From Clostridia bacterium (GTDB taxonomy: Bacteria > Bacillota > Clostridia > Oscillospirales > CAG-272): a stretch of 44,670 bases of DNA. The stretch's first letter is position 1. Each line of letters begins with the position of its first letter. Position numbers and translations under genes: made by a program. Shown one piece after another: positions 7,043 through 16,074 of the stretch. The DNA is taken from NCBI GenBank assembly GCA_017399145.1, contig JAFQEG010000042.1, positions 1 to 44,670 of the forward strand, given 5' to 3'. Below the pieces are notes generated by a model. The model saw nothing but the letters and a program-made list of their open reading frames with translations, was not told the origin of the DNA and ran no database searches.

Positions 7043-7374
7043 TACATAAAATGAAGCTACAAAAGGGTCCCTTTGAGTCAATCAAGAGTGGGCTAAAAAG
7101 AGTTGAAATGCGTCTTTACGACGAGAAAAGACAGCTTGTCAAGATAGGCGACGAAATAGAGTTTACTCTTTTTGATGGCACCGACACTATTTTCTGTGTG
7201 GTTGAGGGAATAAAGCGATTTTGCGATTTTTCTCAGTTATATAAGAATTACGACAAATGTGTCCTTGGCTACACTAAGGACCAAGTGGCAAGCCCACAGG
7301 ATATGGCTCAATACTACAATAGCGACGAAATAAAAAAATATGGTGTTGTAGCTATTGAAATAGCTCTTAAATAG
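7039..7374 (+). CDS. ASCH-domain protein
   Basis: This 111-residue protein has the pattern of ASCH domains (PUA-like beta-barrel): an N-terminal basic helix with KSGLKRVEMRLYDEKR, then KIGDEIEFTLFDG, and a C-terminal strand YGVVAIEIAL. Such domains bind RNA or act on modified nucleosides. Members of this subgroup sit in varied operons and their substrate is mostly unknown. It overlaps the gltS stop by 4 bp (ATGA), so it is translated from the same mRNA, although no functional link to transport is obvious. A strong terminator follows at 7377-7409. Confidence 0.75.
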   Translation: MIHKMKLQKGPFESIKSGLKRVEMRLYDEKRQLVKIGDEIEFTLFDGTDTIFCVVEGIKRFCDFSQLYKNYDKCVLGYTKDQVASPQDMAQYYNSDEIKKYGVVAIEIALK

Positions 7375-7376
7375 AC

Positions 7377-7409
7377 AAAAAAATCCGTGACTAAATCACG
7401 GATTTTTTT
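7377..7409 (+). terminator. Intrinsic terminator of the acyltransferase-gltS-ASCH operon
   Basis: AAATCCGTGA and TCACGGATTT (7381-7404) form a 10-bp stem with a CTAA loop, followed by a T-run to 7409. Confidence 0.9.
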
Positions 7410-7418
7410 AGTTATTTA

Positions 7419-7447
7419 TTGAATTACTATTGGTTTTATGGTATGAT
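7419..7447 (+). promoter_or_regulatory. Promoter of the DUF4091-GH43 operon
   Basis: TTGAAT (7419-7424) and TATGAT (7442-7447) have 17-bp spacing. The predicted start is near 7454, just before the AAAGGAG ribosome site that precedes the ATG at 7476. Confidence 0.7.
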
Positions 7448-7475
7448 TTTATTAGTACGACAAAAGGAGCATATT

Positions 7476-9092
7476 ATGATTAAGATTATTCCTGTTTCTT
7501 CTCTTGAAAAGATTTTGCCAAGCACCAAGACACCACCTGTGGAAAAGAGTGGTAAGATGGCTAAAAACGAGGTTTATTCCTTTCAGCTAGCCTACATTTA
7601 TGATTGCAGTCTAAAGTGTGCTAAGCTAACGATTGATAGCCCTATAAAGGACTTTATAACTGTAAGACAGGTTGATTACGTGCCCTGTACCACTCCTAAC
7701 ACTTGGGCAGGTGATGACTATATGATTTCAAAGGAGCCTTTTTTGTGTCCTGACGTTTTAAGACCTCTTGACAAGCGAGGCGTAACTGCTCGTTACGGCT
7801 ATTGGAATGCACTTTGGGTAACCGTAAAGGGTGACTTGCCTGTTGGCAAGCACAAAATTAAATTTACTATTTCCCACGAGTGGCGAGAGCCTATTTCCTG
7901 TGAATATACCCTTGAGGTTTTGGATTTCCAGCTACCCTGTGTTGATTTTACATATACAAACTGGTTCCATTACGATTCAATTGCTAACTATTATAAGCTT
8001 CCTGTTTTCTCAAAAAAATACAACGAGCTTATGTATAAATTCATAAATCGTGCCATTGACCATGGTATGAATATGCTTTTAATACCTATGTTTACACCAC
8101 CACTTGATACAAGAGTTGGCAGTGAAAGATTGACTGTGCAATTAGTTGACGTTTCCTTAGAAAATGGCGAGTACGTGTTTGATTTTGACAGACTTATCGC
8201 TTTTATGAATAAGGTTTCCGACCTTGGCATTAAGTACTTTGAAATGAGTCACTTATTTACTCAATGGGGTGCTTCCTCTTGCCCTAAGATTGTTGGCAAG
8301 GTAAATGGTAGGACTAAAAAGCTTTTTGGCTGGAATGACAAGGCCTGTGGTGAAAAATATGCACACTTCCTAGGTGCATTCTTACCCAAATTAAGGCAAA
8401 GATTAATTGACGAGGGACTTTATGAAAGGTGTCGCTTCCATATTTCCGACGAGCCTAACGACCGTTGTATTGACAACTATAAGCATGCGAAAGAAATATT
8501 TAGAAAATACATGCCTGATGCAATAATAACAGATGCACTTAGCCACTATGATTTTTATAAGGACGGGCTTGTTGATAGCGCTATTTGTGGCACCGATGCA
8601 ATTGATGTTTTTCTTGAAAATAAGGTGCCAAATTTGTGGGCTTATTACTGCTGTGCACAGGCTGGAAAGAATCTATCTAATAGATTTTTGGCCTTCCCAT
8701 CTGCAAGGACTAGGGTCCTTGGTATTCAGCTTTATTTAAACAACATTAAGGGCTTTTTGCATTGGGGCTACAACTTCTACAATGCAGAGTTGTCTGACGT
8801 TGTAATAGACCCATTCTATACAACCGATGCTGGTGGTGGCTTGCAAAGTGGGGACGGCTACGTTGTGTACCCTGGTGATGATGGTCCTTGGGATTCTATT
8901 AGACACGAATGCTTCTATGATGCATTTCAAGATATGCGTCTACTCTATGCCCTAGAAAACAAAATCGGCAGGGAGAGTGTTGAAAAAATCCTACTAGATA
9001 ACGGCTTTGAAAAGGGCTTTGTAAATTATCCACTTGGCAACAAGCCACTTATCGAATTAAGAAAACAAATACACAAGGAATTAACAAAATGA
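7476..9092 (+). CDS. DUF4091 / GH123-like glycoside hydrolase
   Basis: From the ATG at 7476 (AAAGGAG 6 bases upstream) the protein is 538 residues. An in-frame ATG at 7419 would overlap the promoter and has no ribosome site. The C-terminal third carries the DUF4091 signature: GFLHWGYNFYN, GDGYVVYPGDDGPWDSIRHE and a helix with QDMRLLYALE. A central HISDEPND motif resembles the Asp-Glu pair that catalyses in GH123 beta-N-acetylgalactosaminidases, to which DUF4091 is related. The N-terminal 150 residues look like a beta-sandwich. There is no signal peptide, so it should act in the cytoplasm on imported glycans. It is co-transcribed with the GH43 gene (4-bp overlap). The exact sugar is unknown. 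Confidence 0.8.
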   Translation: MIKIIPVSSLEKILPSTKTPPVEKSGKMAKNEVYSFQLAYIYDCSLKCAKLTIDSPIKDFITVRQVDYVPCTTPNTWAGDDYMISKEPFLCPDVLRPLDKRGVTARYGYWNALWVTVKGDLPVGKHKIKFTISHEWREPISCEYTLEVLDFQLPCVDFTYTNWFHYDSIANYYKLPVFSKKYNELMYKFINRAIDHGMNMLLIPMFTPPLDTRVGSERLTVQLVDVSLENGEYVFDFDRLIAFMNKVSDLGIKYFEMSHLFTQWGASSCPKIVGKVNGRTKKLFGWNDKACGEKYAHFLGAFLPKLRQRLIDEGLYERCRFHISDEPNDRCIDNYKHAKEIFRKYMPDAIITDALSHYDFYKDGLVDSAICGTDAIDVFLENKVPNLWAYYCCAQAGKNLSNRFLAFPSARTRVLGIQLYLNNIKGFLHWGYNFYNAELSDVVIDPFYTTDAGGGLQSGDGYVVYPGDDGPWDSIRHECFYDAFQDMRLLYALENKIGRESVEKILLDNGFEKGFVNYPLGNKPLIELRKQIHKELTK

Positions 9093-9937
9093 CGTTTCAG
9101 GATATAAATATTAGAGACCCATTTATCCTTACTTACGAGGGTAAATATTACATGTACGGCACAAGGGCTAAGCTAACATGGGACCAATGCCTTGATGGCT
9201 ATGGCTTTGACGTATACGTTAGTGAGGATATGGAAAATTGGCAGGGTCCTTTCTCTATTTTTGAAAAGCACGAGGGCTTTTGGGGTCAATATGATTATTG
9301 GGCACCCGAGGTACACTACTACAAGGGCAAGTTTTATATGTTTGCCTCATTTAAGGGTGACGGATATCACAGAGGCACAGCTATTCTTGTGTGCGATACT
9401 CCAGATGGACAGTTTAAGGTGCACTCAAATGGTGCTGTAACTCCCTCTGATTGGGAATGCTTAGACGGTACACTTTACATAGAAAACGACACTCCCTACA
9501 TTGTTTTCTGTCACGAATGGACACAGGTACACGATGGCGAGGTTTGTGCACTACAATTAAACCCCGACCTAAAAAGTCCGGTTGGCGACCCTATTCTTTT
9601 GTGGAAGGCTTCACAGGTTAACTGGAAATATGATATTCGAGGCAATGGTGATTACGTAACAGACGGACCTTTTTTTGTAAGAAATGGTAAAGCTTTAATT
9701 TGCATTTGGTCAAGCTTTTCAAATGGTGAATACGTTGAGGCAATTTCAAGAAGTGACAATGGTAGTATTCTTGGTAATTGGACTATTGACGACAAGCTAC
9801 TCTATGAGAAAAACGGTGGTCACGGTATGATATTTACTGACCTTTGTGGTAAGCTCAATTTTGTTTATCACACTCCAAACGAAACGCCAAACGAAAGACC
9901 TGCCACGAAAACAATTACCTACAAGGATTTATTCTAA
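9089..9937 (+). CDS. Glycoside hydrolase family 43-like protein, single propeller domain
   Basis: The 282 residues cover a five-bladed beta-propeller of the GH43/GH32/GH68 type. RDPFIL (Asp10) fits the catalytic base, WAPEV the second blade, and CLDGTLY (Asp126) the pKa-modulating aspartate. At the position of the general acid, usually Glu in EGP, the protein has VTDGPFF (Asp192). As I recall, TDGP occurs in some GH43 subfamilies, so this need not mean inactivity. There is no signal peptide, so it is probably cytoplasmic. Substrates of the family include arabinosides, xylosides and galactosides. The start overlaps the DUF4091 stop by 4 bp, suggesting both act on one glycan. A bidirectional terminator follows. 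Confidence 0.8.
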   Translation: MTFQDINIRDPFILTYEGKYYMYGTRAKLTWDQCLDGYGFDVYVSEDMENWQGPFSIFEKHEGFWGQYDYWAPEVHYYKGKFYMFASFKGDGYHRGTAILVCDTPDGQFKVHSNGAVTPSDWECLDGTLYIENDTPYIVFCHEWTQVHDGEVCALQLNPDLKSPVGDPILLWKASQVNWKYDIRGNGDYVTDGPFFVRNGKALICIWSSFSNGEYVEAISRSDNGSILGNWTIDDKLLYEKNGGHGMIFTDLCGKLNFVYHTPNETPNERPATKTITYKDLF

Positions 9938-9941
9938 AATG

Positions 9942-9974
9942 AAAAATGCTATTGCGATTTGCAATAGCATTTTT
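9942..9974. terminator. Bidirectional terminator between convergent genes
   Basis: AAAAATGCTATTGC (9942-9955) and GCAATAGCATTTTT (9961-9974) form a perfect 14-bp stem with a 5-base loop, with T-runs on both strands. It serves the GH43 gene on the left and pepD on the right. Confidence 0.9.
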
Positions 9975-9976
9975 TG

Positions 9977-11410
9977 TTATTTCTTTAAAAACTCCACAAC
10001 AGTGTCGTAAATTCTATCAAAGGAATCAATTTCCATAGTTTCCTGAGGAGTATGTAAATCGTGTACGTTTGCACCTATTGAGATAGCCTCAAGACCCTTT
10101 ACTCTTGAGGTAATAAGACCGCACTCAAGTCCTGCATGAATAAGGGTGGGCTCGGTTTTTCTGCCTGTTGCCCTCTCGTAGGCATTTTGCCAATCAATAA
10201 CAAATTGAGAATCACTCTCACCCTGCCAGCCCGGATATCTTTCGTGGTGGTAGGTGGTAGCACCAATTTCCTTTGCTATTTTGTCAAGCTCAGCACAGGA
10301 CCAGTCAAGCTTTTCTTCAAGATAGGACCTTGAGGAAAAGCCTATTCTAATTTCACCCTTTTCGCTACATCTTACCTTGGCAAGATTTCGTGAGGTTTGT
10401 GGTAAAATTGGCTTTGTCTTACGGTACTCTAAAACTGCGTTTGGTAAGCTTAGCACCTTTAGGATTTTCTCTGTTGATTCCTTAGTGTAGTGACCATTTA
10501 AGGTACATTTTTCTACCTCTAGGAAAAATCCCTTATCCTCTGCGACTAGGTCGGTCTTAATGCTTTTTGCAGCTTTTTCAATTATTGATATTGCCTTGTT
10601 TTGGTCCTCAACAACAAAGAATGCAGTATTTTCTCTTGGAATTGCATTATCCTTATCTCCACCTGAAATATAGGAAAGCTGAATTGGGATTTCCTTGTTT
10701 ACCTCGCTTAAAATAGCACCCATAACTATGTTTGCGTTTTTTCTGCCCTTGTCAATATCCTCGCCTGAGTGTCCACCACATAGTCCACCTATTGTTAGCT
10801 TAATGCCATTTTTTTGTGTACTTACATAATCAGCAGGAATTGTCATTTCAGTCCTTACACCACCACAGCAACCGATTATTACTGTATTTTCCTCGGCAGA
10901 GTCAAGGTTTATCATTCGCTTTGCACTTATCTTGGAATAGTCAAACTTGCCTGCACCTACAAGACCGATTTCCTCACTTGCAGTAAACAAGCACTCAAGA
11001 GGTGGGGTTGATAGGTCCTTGCTTGTTAACATGGCAAGCATTATTGCAACACCGAAGCCGTCGTCAGCACCTAGAGTTGTGCCCCTTGCCCTTAATATAT
11101 TGCCCTCTTGAATAAGTGTAATTGGGTCGGTTTCAAAGCTATGGACTGTATTATTATTCTTTTCGGCTACCATATCTGTATGGGCTTGTAGCATAATGGT
11201 GTCCTCATTTTCTCTTCCTACACTGCCCTTTTTCTTAACTAGAATATTGTCGCCCTGATCCATATAATATTCAAGTCCGTTTTCAATTGCAATATTTTTT
11301 ATATACTCTACAATTCCCTTTTCGTTGCCTGATGATCTTGGAATTTTTGATATTTGCTCAAAATAATAAAAGGGTAATTGGTTCTCTACATTTTTGATAG
11401 ATTGAAGCAT
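9977..11410 (-). CDS. pepD: Aminoacyl-histidine dipeptidase (Xaa-His dipeptidase, M20C)
   Basis: The 477 residues have the full M20 metallopeptidase layout. The metal-binding motif is LQAHTDMVAEK (His77, Asp79), the bridging aspartate is in TLGADDGFGVA (about Asp117), and the catalytic glutamate pair is in TASEEIGLVGA (Glu146-Glu147). A dimerisation domain (about 200-390) follows and a C-terminal metal-binding half carries HAGLECG and IGANVHDLHTPQE. Length and sequence fit PepD, a cytoplasmic enzyme that hydrolyses Xaa-His and other dipeptides with a zinc pair. The start has AAAGGAG upstream. It is monocistronic with its own promoter, divergent from the GH92 operon. Confidence 0.93.
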   Translation of the reverse strand: MLQSIKNVENQLPFYYFEQISKIPRSSGNEKGIVEYIKNIAIENGLEYYMDQGDNILVKKKGSVGRENEDTIMLQAHTDMVAEKNNNTVHSFETDPITLIQEGNILRARGTTLGADDGFGVAIMLAMLTSKDLSTPPLECLFTASEEIGLVGAGKFDYSKISAKRMINLDSAEENTVIIGCCGGVRTEMTIPADYVSTQKNGIKLTIGGLCGGHSGEDIDKGRKNANIVMGAILSEVNKEIPIQLSYISGGDKDNAIPRENTAFFVVEDQNKAISIIEKAAKSIKTDLVAEDKGFFLEVEKCTLNGHYTKESTEKILKVLSLPNAVLEYRKTKPILPQTSRNLAKVRCSEKGEIRIGFSSRSYLEEKLDWSCAELDKIAKEIGATTYHHERYPGWQGESDSQFVIDWQNAYERATGRKTEPTLIHAGLECGLITSRVKGLEAISIGANVHDLHTPQETMEIDSFDRIYDTVVEFLKK

Positions 11411-11438
11411 TTGTTTTCTCCTTTTTTGGTATATTGTA

Positions 11439-11467
11439 ATTTTATCACTAATTTTTTAAAAATACAA
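11439..11467 (-). promoter_or_regulatory. Promoter of pepD
   Basis: On the minus strand TTGTAT (11462-11467) and TAAAAT (11439-11444) are spaced by 17 bp, 29 bp before the ATG. Confidence 0.6.
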
Positions 11468-11499
11468 CCATTTTAGTAAATTTATAGCTTCATTTCACC

Positions 11500-11528
11500 T
11501 TGAAAATACTAATATTATATGATAAAAT
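11500..11528 (+). promoter_or_regulatory. Promoter of the GH92-GH43-DUF3737-MATE operon
   Basis: TTGAAA (11500-11505) and TAAAAT (11523-11528) with a 17-bp spacer lead to a start near 11535. It is divergent from the pepD promoter; only 32 bp separates the two -35 boxes, so a shared regulator could bind here. Confidence 0.65.
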
Positions 11529-11559
11529 ATCTTTAGATTTTAGAAGGGGGTGACAACTC

Positions 11560-13752
11560 TTGTATTTTGAATACGTTGACCCGATGATTGGCACAGTAGG
11601 TGATGTGCAGACTGAAAGCATACACGGTGGTGGTAAAACTCACCCCTGTGCTTGTGTGCCCTTTGGTATGGTGCAGTTAGGACCTGATACTGTAACCGGT
11701 GGTGACAATGGCACAGGCTACAACTACGTACATAATACAATTGAGGGCTTTAGCTTCAATCACCTTAGTGGTATTGGCTGGTATGGCGACCTTGGCAACA
11801 TTCAAATTATGCCTATTCTTGATAAAACTGACCTTAGAAGCGGTAGCAACGAGGAGGTCCCCTTTGAAAAGGGCACTGTCGGTTGGAAATCTCCCTTTAA
11901 GCATGAAAATGAGGTAGCACAGGCAGGGTACTACTCTGTACTTTTGGATAGATACAATATTCTTGCCGAGGCAACTGCTACCGAACATGCAGGTATTTTG
12001 CGTTTCACCTACAAAAAGCCAGGCAAAAGGGGTGCTATTATTAACCTTTCACGCAGAATTGCAGGGCGAGGCTCATATCAAAAAATTAAAATTGACGGAC
12101 AAGCAATCGAGGGAGAATTAACCTTTACCTCAGAAAATGGTGGCTTTGGTCGTGGCAAGGGTGGAATTACGTATATTTTAAAGTTTGCAATTGAAGTATC
12201 TACTCCCTTTGAGTATGAAATATACGAAAACGAAGCTCTTCAAGAAAAAGCTAGTACCTACTGTGGCAAGGACGTACATTTGGTTTTATCCTTTGATAGC
12301 GACAAGGTGCTAATTAAATGTGGAATTTCCTATGCAAGATTAAAAGGGGCTAAGAAAGCACTTAGCGAAATTAAGGACTTTGATTTTAACAAGGCAAAAA
12401 GAAAGGCACAAAAGCTTTGGGAAAAGGAGCTTTCGCGTGTCAAGGTAACAGGTAGCAACAAAACCGACCTTACACTTTTCTATACCTGTATGTATCATAC
12501 TCTTTTAGACCCAAGAAGCTTTTGTGATATAGATGGTAGCTATACAGGGTCTGACGGAATTATAAAGGAAGGCGAATACACAAGAAGAACTGTTTTCTCT
12601 GGTTGGGACGTTTATAGAAGTCAGTTTCCTTGGCTTACTCTTGTACGCCCCGACGTTGTGGTTGATATGGTGTCAACTCTTATTGATATAGCAGATGAGT
12701 GTGGTACTGCCCTTCCTCGTTGGGAGCTTACAGGCGCTGACTCAGGCTGTATGGTGGGTGACCCTGGCTTAATTGTTTTTGCTGATGCCTGTAAAAAGGG
12801 TTTATTTGATAATTACAGACTATACAAGGGCTACAAATACTGCTTAAACGCCTCTTTATGTGAAGAACAGGTTGATGGATACAAGTTTTTCCATAACAGA
12901 CCAAAGAGTCCTGTATTTAAGGAGCAGAATTACGAGCCAAATTGCATAAGCTCAACTCTTGAATTCTTACTTGCCGACTTTTGTATGTCTAAGCTTGCAG
13001 AAGCCATAGATAACGAAAGAGAGGCGGAATATTTCTACAATCGTGCAATGGATTACCATAAGAATTACAACGAGTCCCTTGGCTTTATGTGCCCTAGAGA
13101 TGAAAATGGTAGTTTTTTAAATATAACCGACAGGCTTGATACAACCGGCTGTGTTGAGAGTAATATTTTTCAGCAATCCTTCTTTGTGCCCTACGATATT
13201 GAGGGCTTAGCTAAGCTTTTTGGAAGGGAAAGATTTGTCGCATTATTAGAGGAGCTTTTTGAAGGCGCAGATTTTTCTAAGCTATGGAATGAATATTATA
13301 ATCACTCAAACGAGCCTTGTCATAATCTTACTCACTATTTTAGTGTACTAGGTCTTGATGAAAGGACTCAATATTGGACAAGACGTGTGCAAAAGGAAGC
13401 ATACAGGCTTGGTCCTTACGGCTTTTGTGGTAACGAGGACGTAGGACAGCTTTCTGCTTGGTACACTCTTTCTGCAATTGGCTTAGCACAGATTTGCCCT
13501 GCTAAGGATGAGTTTTATTTTAACACACCCTTATTTAAGGAAATTGAGCTTTCACTTGATAAGATGTTTCATAGCTGTGAAAATAGCAAGACCTTAAAAA
13601 TCATTTGCGATAAGGACCCACTTGAATATCCCTACATTGAAAGCGTTTACTTAAACGATACAAATCTTGATAGAAACTATATTACATACAAGGAATTAAC
13701 AAATGGTGGTGTTATTTGCCTAACCCTTTGTAAGACACCTAAAAGGAGATAA
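11560..13752 (+). CDS. Glycoside hydrolase family 92, alpha-mannosidase type
   Basis: The 730 residues align with GH92 Ca2+-dependent exo-alpha-mannosidases over their whole length. They open with the family start YVDPMIGT, followed by PFGMVQLGPDT and the GFSFNHLSG block, all in the N-terminal beta-sandwich. The C-terminal (alpha/alpha)6 domain holds NEPCH (Glu585) and GNEDVGQLSAWY (residues 624-635), the conserved motifs that supply acid/base residues. The start is TTG at 11560, set by GGGGGTGA about 7 bases upstream. Most Bacteroidetes GH92 enzymes are secreted, but this one has no signal peptide and should act inside the cell on imported mannosides, perhaps N-glycan or yeast-mannan fragments. 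It is first in a four-gene operon. Confidence 0.92.
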   Translation: MYFEYVDPMIGTVGDVQTESIHGGGKTHPCACVPFGMVQLGPDTVTGGDNGTGYNYVHNTIEGFSFNHLSGIGWYGDLGNIQIMPILDKTDLRSGSNEEVPFEKGTVGWKSPFKHENEVAQAGYYSVLLDRYNILAEATATEHAGILRFTYKKPGKRGAIINLSRRIAGRGSYQKIKIDGQAIEGELTFTSENGGFGRGKGGITYILKFAIEVSTPFEYEIYENEALQEKASTYCGKDVHLVLSFDSDKVLIKCGISYARLKGAKKALSEIKDFDFNKAKRKAQKLWEKELSRVKVTGSNKTDLTLFYTCMYHTLLDPRSFCDIDGSYTGSDGIIKEGEYTRRTVFSGWDVYRSQFPWLTLVRPDVVVDMVSTLIDIADECGTALPRWELTGADSGCMVGDPGLIVFADACKKGLFDNYRLYKGYKYCLNASLCEEQVDGYKFFHNRPKSPVFKEQNYEPNCISSTLEFLLADFCMSKLAEAIDNEREAEYFYNRAMDYHKNYNESLGFMCPRDENGSFLNITDRLDTTGCVESNIFQQSFFVPYDIEGLAKLFGRERFVALLEELFEGADFSKLWNEYYNHSNEPCHNLTHYFSVLGLDERTQYWTRRVQKEAYRLGPYGFCGNEDVGQLSAWYTLSAIGLAQICPAKDEFYFNTPLFKEIELSLDKMFHSCENSKTLKIICDKDPLEYPYIESVYLNDTNLDRNYITYKELTNGGVICLTLCKTPKRR

Positions 13753-13754
13753 AA

Positions 13755-15218
13755 ATGAAAAAACAAGTATTTAATCCATATATGCCTCTTTGCGAATACG
13801 TACCAGATGGTGAGCCTCACGTTTTTGGGGACAGAGTGTACGTTTACGGCTCTCACGACAAGGAGGGTGGCGACTTTTTCTGTATGCTTGACTACGTGTG
13901 TTATTCTGCCCCTGTCAATGATTTGACAGATTGGAAATACGAGGGAGTTATATACAAGGCTAAGAATGACCCCGATTATGTAAATCACCACTTTATGTAT
14001 GCACCAGATGTAGTAAGGGGTAACGATGGTAAGTATTACTTATACTATTCTCTTGCCGACAGGCACGAGTGTAGCTACCTTATGAGTGTGGCAGTTTGCG
14101 ACACTCCTGCCGGCGAATACAAGTTTTTAGGCTATGTTAAGCATCCCGATGGTACCCCATTACAGGACTATATTATTTTCGACCCAGGTCTTATAAATGA
14201 TAACGGAAATATATATCTTTATTATGGTGTTTGGTACGATTTTGACGAAAATCCTAATTACACCAAGGAGCAAAGTATATTGAAGCAAATGGAAATGTAC
14301 CACAAGACAAGAGAGGAGATTGAATCTACTCCTGGTGGTGTGCAGGGTCCTGTTTGTGTTGCCCTTGAGGACGATATGATGACAATTAAGCACAGACCCG
14401 TACATATCTTCCCTATTATTTATAAGGGCACATCCTTTGAGGGACACGAGTTTTTTGAGGCTAGCTCAATGAGAAAAATAGGTGACAAATACTATTTTGT
14501 ATATTCAACCTATAATCAGCACGAGCTTGCCTATGCTACAAGTGACTATCCTGACAGAGATTTTGTTTTTGGTGGTGTTATTATATCAAATGGTGACATT
14601 GGACTAAATGGTAGATTACCTAAGGACAGAGTCCGTATGACAGGTAATAACCACGGTAGCATTGAGAAAATCAATGGTGAGTGGTACGTTTTCTATCATA
14701 GACACACCCACAACAATGAATATTCAAGACAAGCCTGTGCAGAAAAAATTCAGCTTTTGGAAAACGGACATTTTCCACAGGTTGAGGTTACCTCCTGTGG
14801 CTTGAATGGTGGTCCCCTTATCACAAGTGGCACTTATCCATCACCTATTTGTTGTTGGTTGACAAATGGCGAGGTAACTCACGGACGCTTTAGTCATACC
14901 CTACCTCACATAACAAACGTTGGCGAGGAAAGATTTATAACCGAGATTATCAACAATACTCTTGTCGGCTATAAATACTTTGATTTTAAGGGCAAGACTA
15001 AGCTTAGAGTTGTATATAGAAGTGGCAAAAATCAGCCACAGGGTACGCTTTTTGTTAAATTAGGCGACAAGGAAAAGCCTGTTGCTAGCTACGAGATAAA
15101 TGGTGCTAGTGAGTGGACCACTATCGATTGTAGCTTTGAGGCAAATGGTGTTTATCCTCTATATTTTGAATACTGTGGAAACGGAGAAATTGATATAAAG
15201 GAATTTAGCTTCCTTTAA
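13755..15218 (+). CDS. Glycoside hydrolase family 43 with C-terminal carbohydrate-binding-like domain
   Basis: Residues 1-345 form a GH43 propeller. The sequence VPDGEPHVFGDRVYVYGSHD contains the likely catalytic base region (Asp18), FDPGLI (Asp143) the pKa modulator and FFEASSMRKI (Glu235) the general acid, so all three acidic residues are present. Residues 345-487 look like a beta-sandwich of the CBM6 kind, ending with YFEYCGNGEIDIKEFSFL. The type is common for beta-xylosidases, arabinofuranosidases or galactosidases; the substrate is not resolvable. There is no signal peptide. AAAGGAG precedes the ATG, 2 bp after the GH92 stop, so the two are co-translated and probably trim the same oligosaccharide. 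Confidence 0.85.
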   Translation: MKKQVFNPYMPLCEYVPDGEPHVFGDRVYVYGSHDKEGGDFFCMLDYVCYSAPVNDLTDWKYEGVIYKAKNDPDYVNHHFMYAPDVVRGNDGKYYLYYSLADRHECSYLMSVAVCDTPAGEYKFLGYVKHPDGTPLQDYIIFDPGLINDNGNIYLYYGVWYDFDENPNYTKEQSILKQMEMYHKTREEIESTPGGVQGPVCVALEDDMMTIKHRPVHIFPIIYKGTSFEGHEFFEASSMRKIGDKYYFVYSTYNQHELAYATSDYPDRDFVFGGVIISNGDIGLNGRLPKDRVRMTGNNHGSIEKINGEWYVFYHRHTHNNEYSRQACAEKIQLLENGHFPQVEVTSCGLNGGPLITSGTYPSPICCWLTNGEVTHGRFSHTLPHITNVGEERFITEIINNTLVGYKYFDFKGKTKLRVVYRSGKNQPQGTLFVKLGDKEKPVASYEINGASEWTTIDCSFEANGVYPLYFEYCGNGEIDIKEFSFL

Positions 15219-15228
15219 TACTTGGCAA

Positions 15229-16074
15229 ATGAAAACGATTAAAAATCAATCCTTTGATAATGAACGTGCACTATACGAAAGCAAGGATTTATTAGTCCTT
15301 AACTGTCGCTTTGAGGGTGAGGCAGATGGTGAAAGTGCGTTAAAGGAAAGCAAAAATATTGAGGCAAAAGATTGCTATTTTAACCTCCGTTACCCCTTTT
15401 GGCACGACGAGGGTGTCAAAATTACAGAGTGCGAAATGACAAGCCTTTGCCGTGCACCTATTTGGTACACTAAGGATATTGAAATTGAATCCTGTAAAGT
15501 TGATAGTGTTAAAGCATTAAGAGAGTGTGAGAATATTAGTATTAAAGGCACAGTCGTTAATTCAAGTGAATTTGGTTGGGACTGTAAAAATATCAAAGCA
15601 ACTAACTCCTCCTTTTCTTGTGAATACTTTATGGCAAGAAGCAAAAATCTAAGCTTTGATAATATTAAAATGAGTGGCAAATACTCCTTTCAATACATAG
15701 AGGATTCAGTCTTTGACAACTGCAATTTTGATACAAAAGACGCCTTTTGGCACGCAAAAAATGTAACTGTTAAAAATTCTATAATCAAGGGTGAATATCT
15801 TGGCTGGTATTGTGAAAACGTTACCCTTGAAAATTGCACTATTATTGGCACTCAGCCTCTTTGCTATTGCAAGGGACTTAAGCTAATAAATTGTAAGATG
15901 GTGGACTGTGACCTTTCCTTTGAAAGAAGCGAGGTTGAAGCAACCGTTAATTCTTCCATTGATAGCATTAAAAATCCTAAGAGAGGCTTTATTAAGGCCT
16001 TGTCAGTTGGTGAAATTATTCAAGACTACCCCGAATTTGACTGTAAAATTGACACAGGGTGCGGTGTTTTATGA
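15229..16074 (+). CDS. DUF3737 family right-handed beta-helix protein
   Basis: The 281 residues are built from short repeats of about 20 residues (for example the runs ending FWHDEGVKI, IWYTKDIEI, FGWDCKNI, FWHAKNV, LGWYCENV), each alternating a Trp/Tyr-containing turn with Asn/Cys-containing strands. This is the pattern of DUF3737, predicted to be a parallel beta-helix. It has no catalytic signature and no signal peptide. The family is widespread in Firmicutes, and the function is undefined as far as I know. It starts 10 bp after the GH43 stop with a weak ribosome site and overlaps the MATE gene start by 4 bp (ATGA), so it is tightly coupled to the exporter. Confidence 0.85.
   Translation: MKTIKNQSFDNERALYESKDLLVLNCRFEGEADGESALKESKNIEAKDCYFNLRYPFWHDEGVKITECEMTSLCRAPIWYTKDIEIESCKVDSVKALRECENISIKGTVVNSSEFGWDCKNIKATNSSFSCEYFMARSKNLSFDNIKMSGKYSFQYIEDSVFDNCNFDTKDAFWHAKNVTVKNSIIKGEYLGWYCENVTLENCTIIGTQPLCYCKGLKLINCKMVDCDLSFERSEVEATVNSSIDSIKNPKRGFIKALSVGEIIQDYPEFDCKIDTGCGVL

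Noticed and set aside
7419-7475. Upstream in-frame start extending the DUF4091 protein by 19 residues
   Set aside because: It would begin at the -35 box of the promoter and has no ribosome site; ATG 7476 has AAAGGAG.
16059-16070. GTG start four codons earlier for the MATE gene
   Set aside because: Possible, but the ATG in the ATGA overlap has better spacing to AGGGTG.
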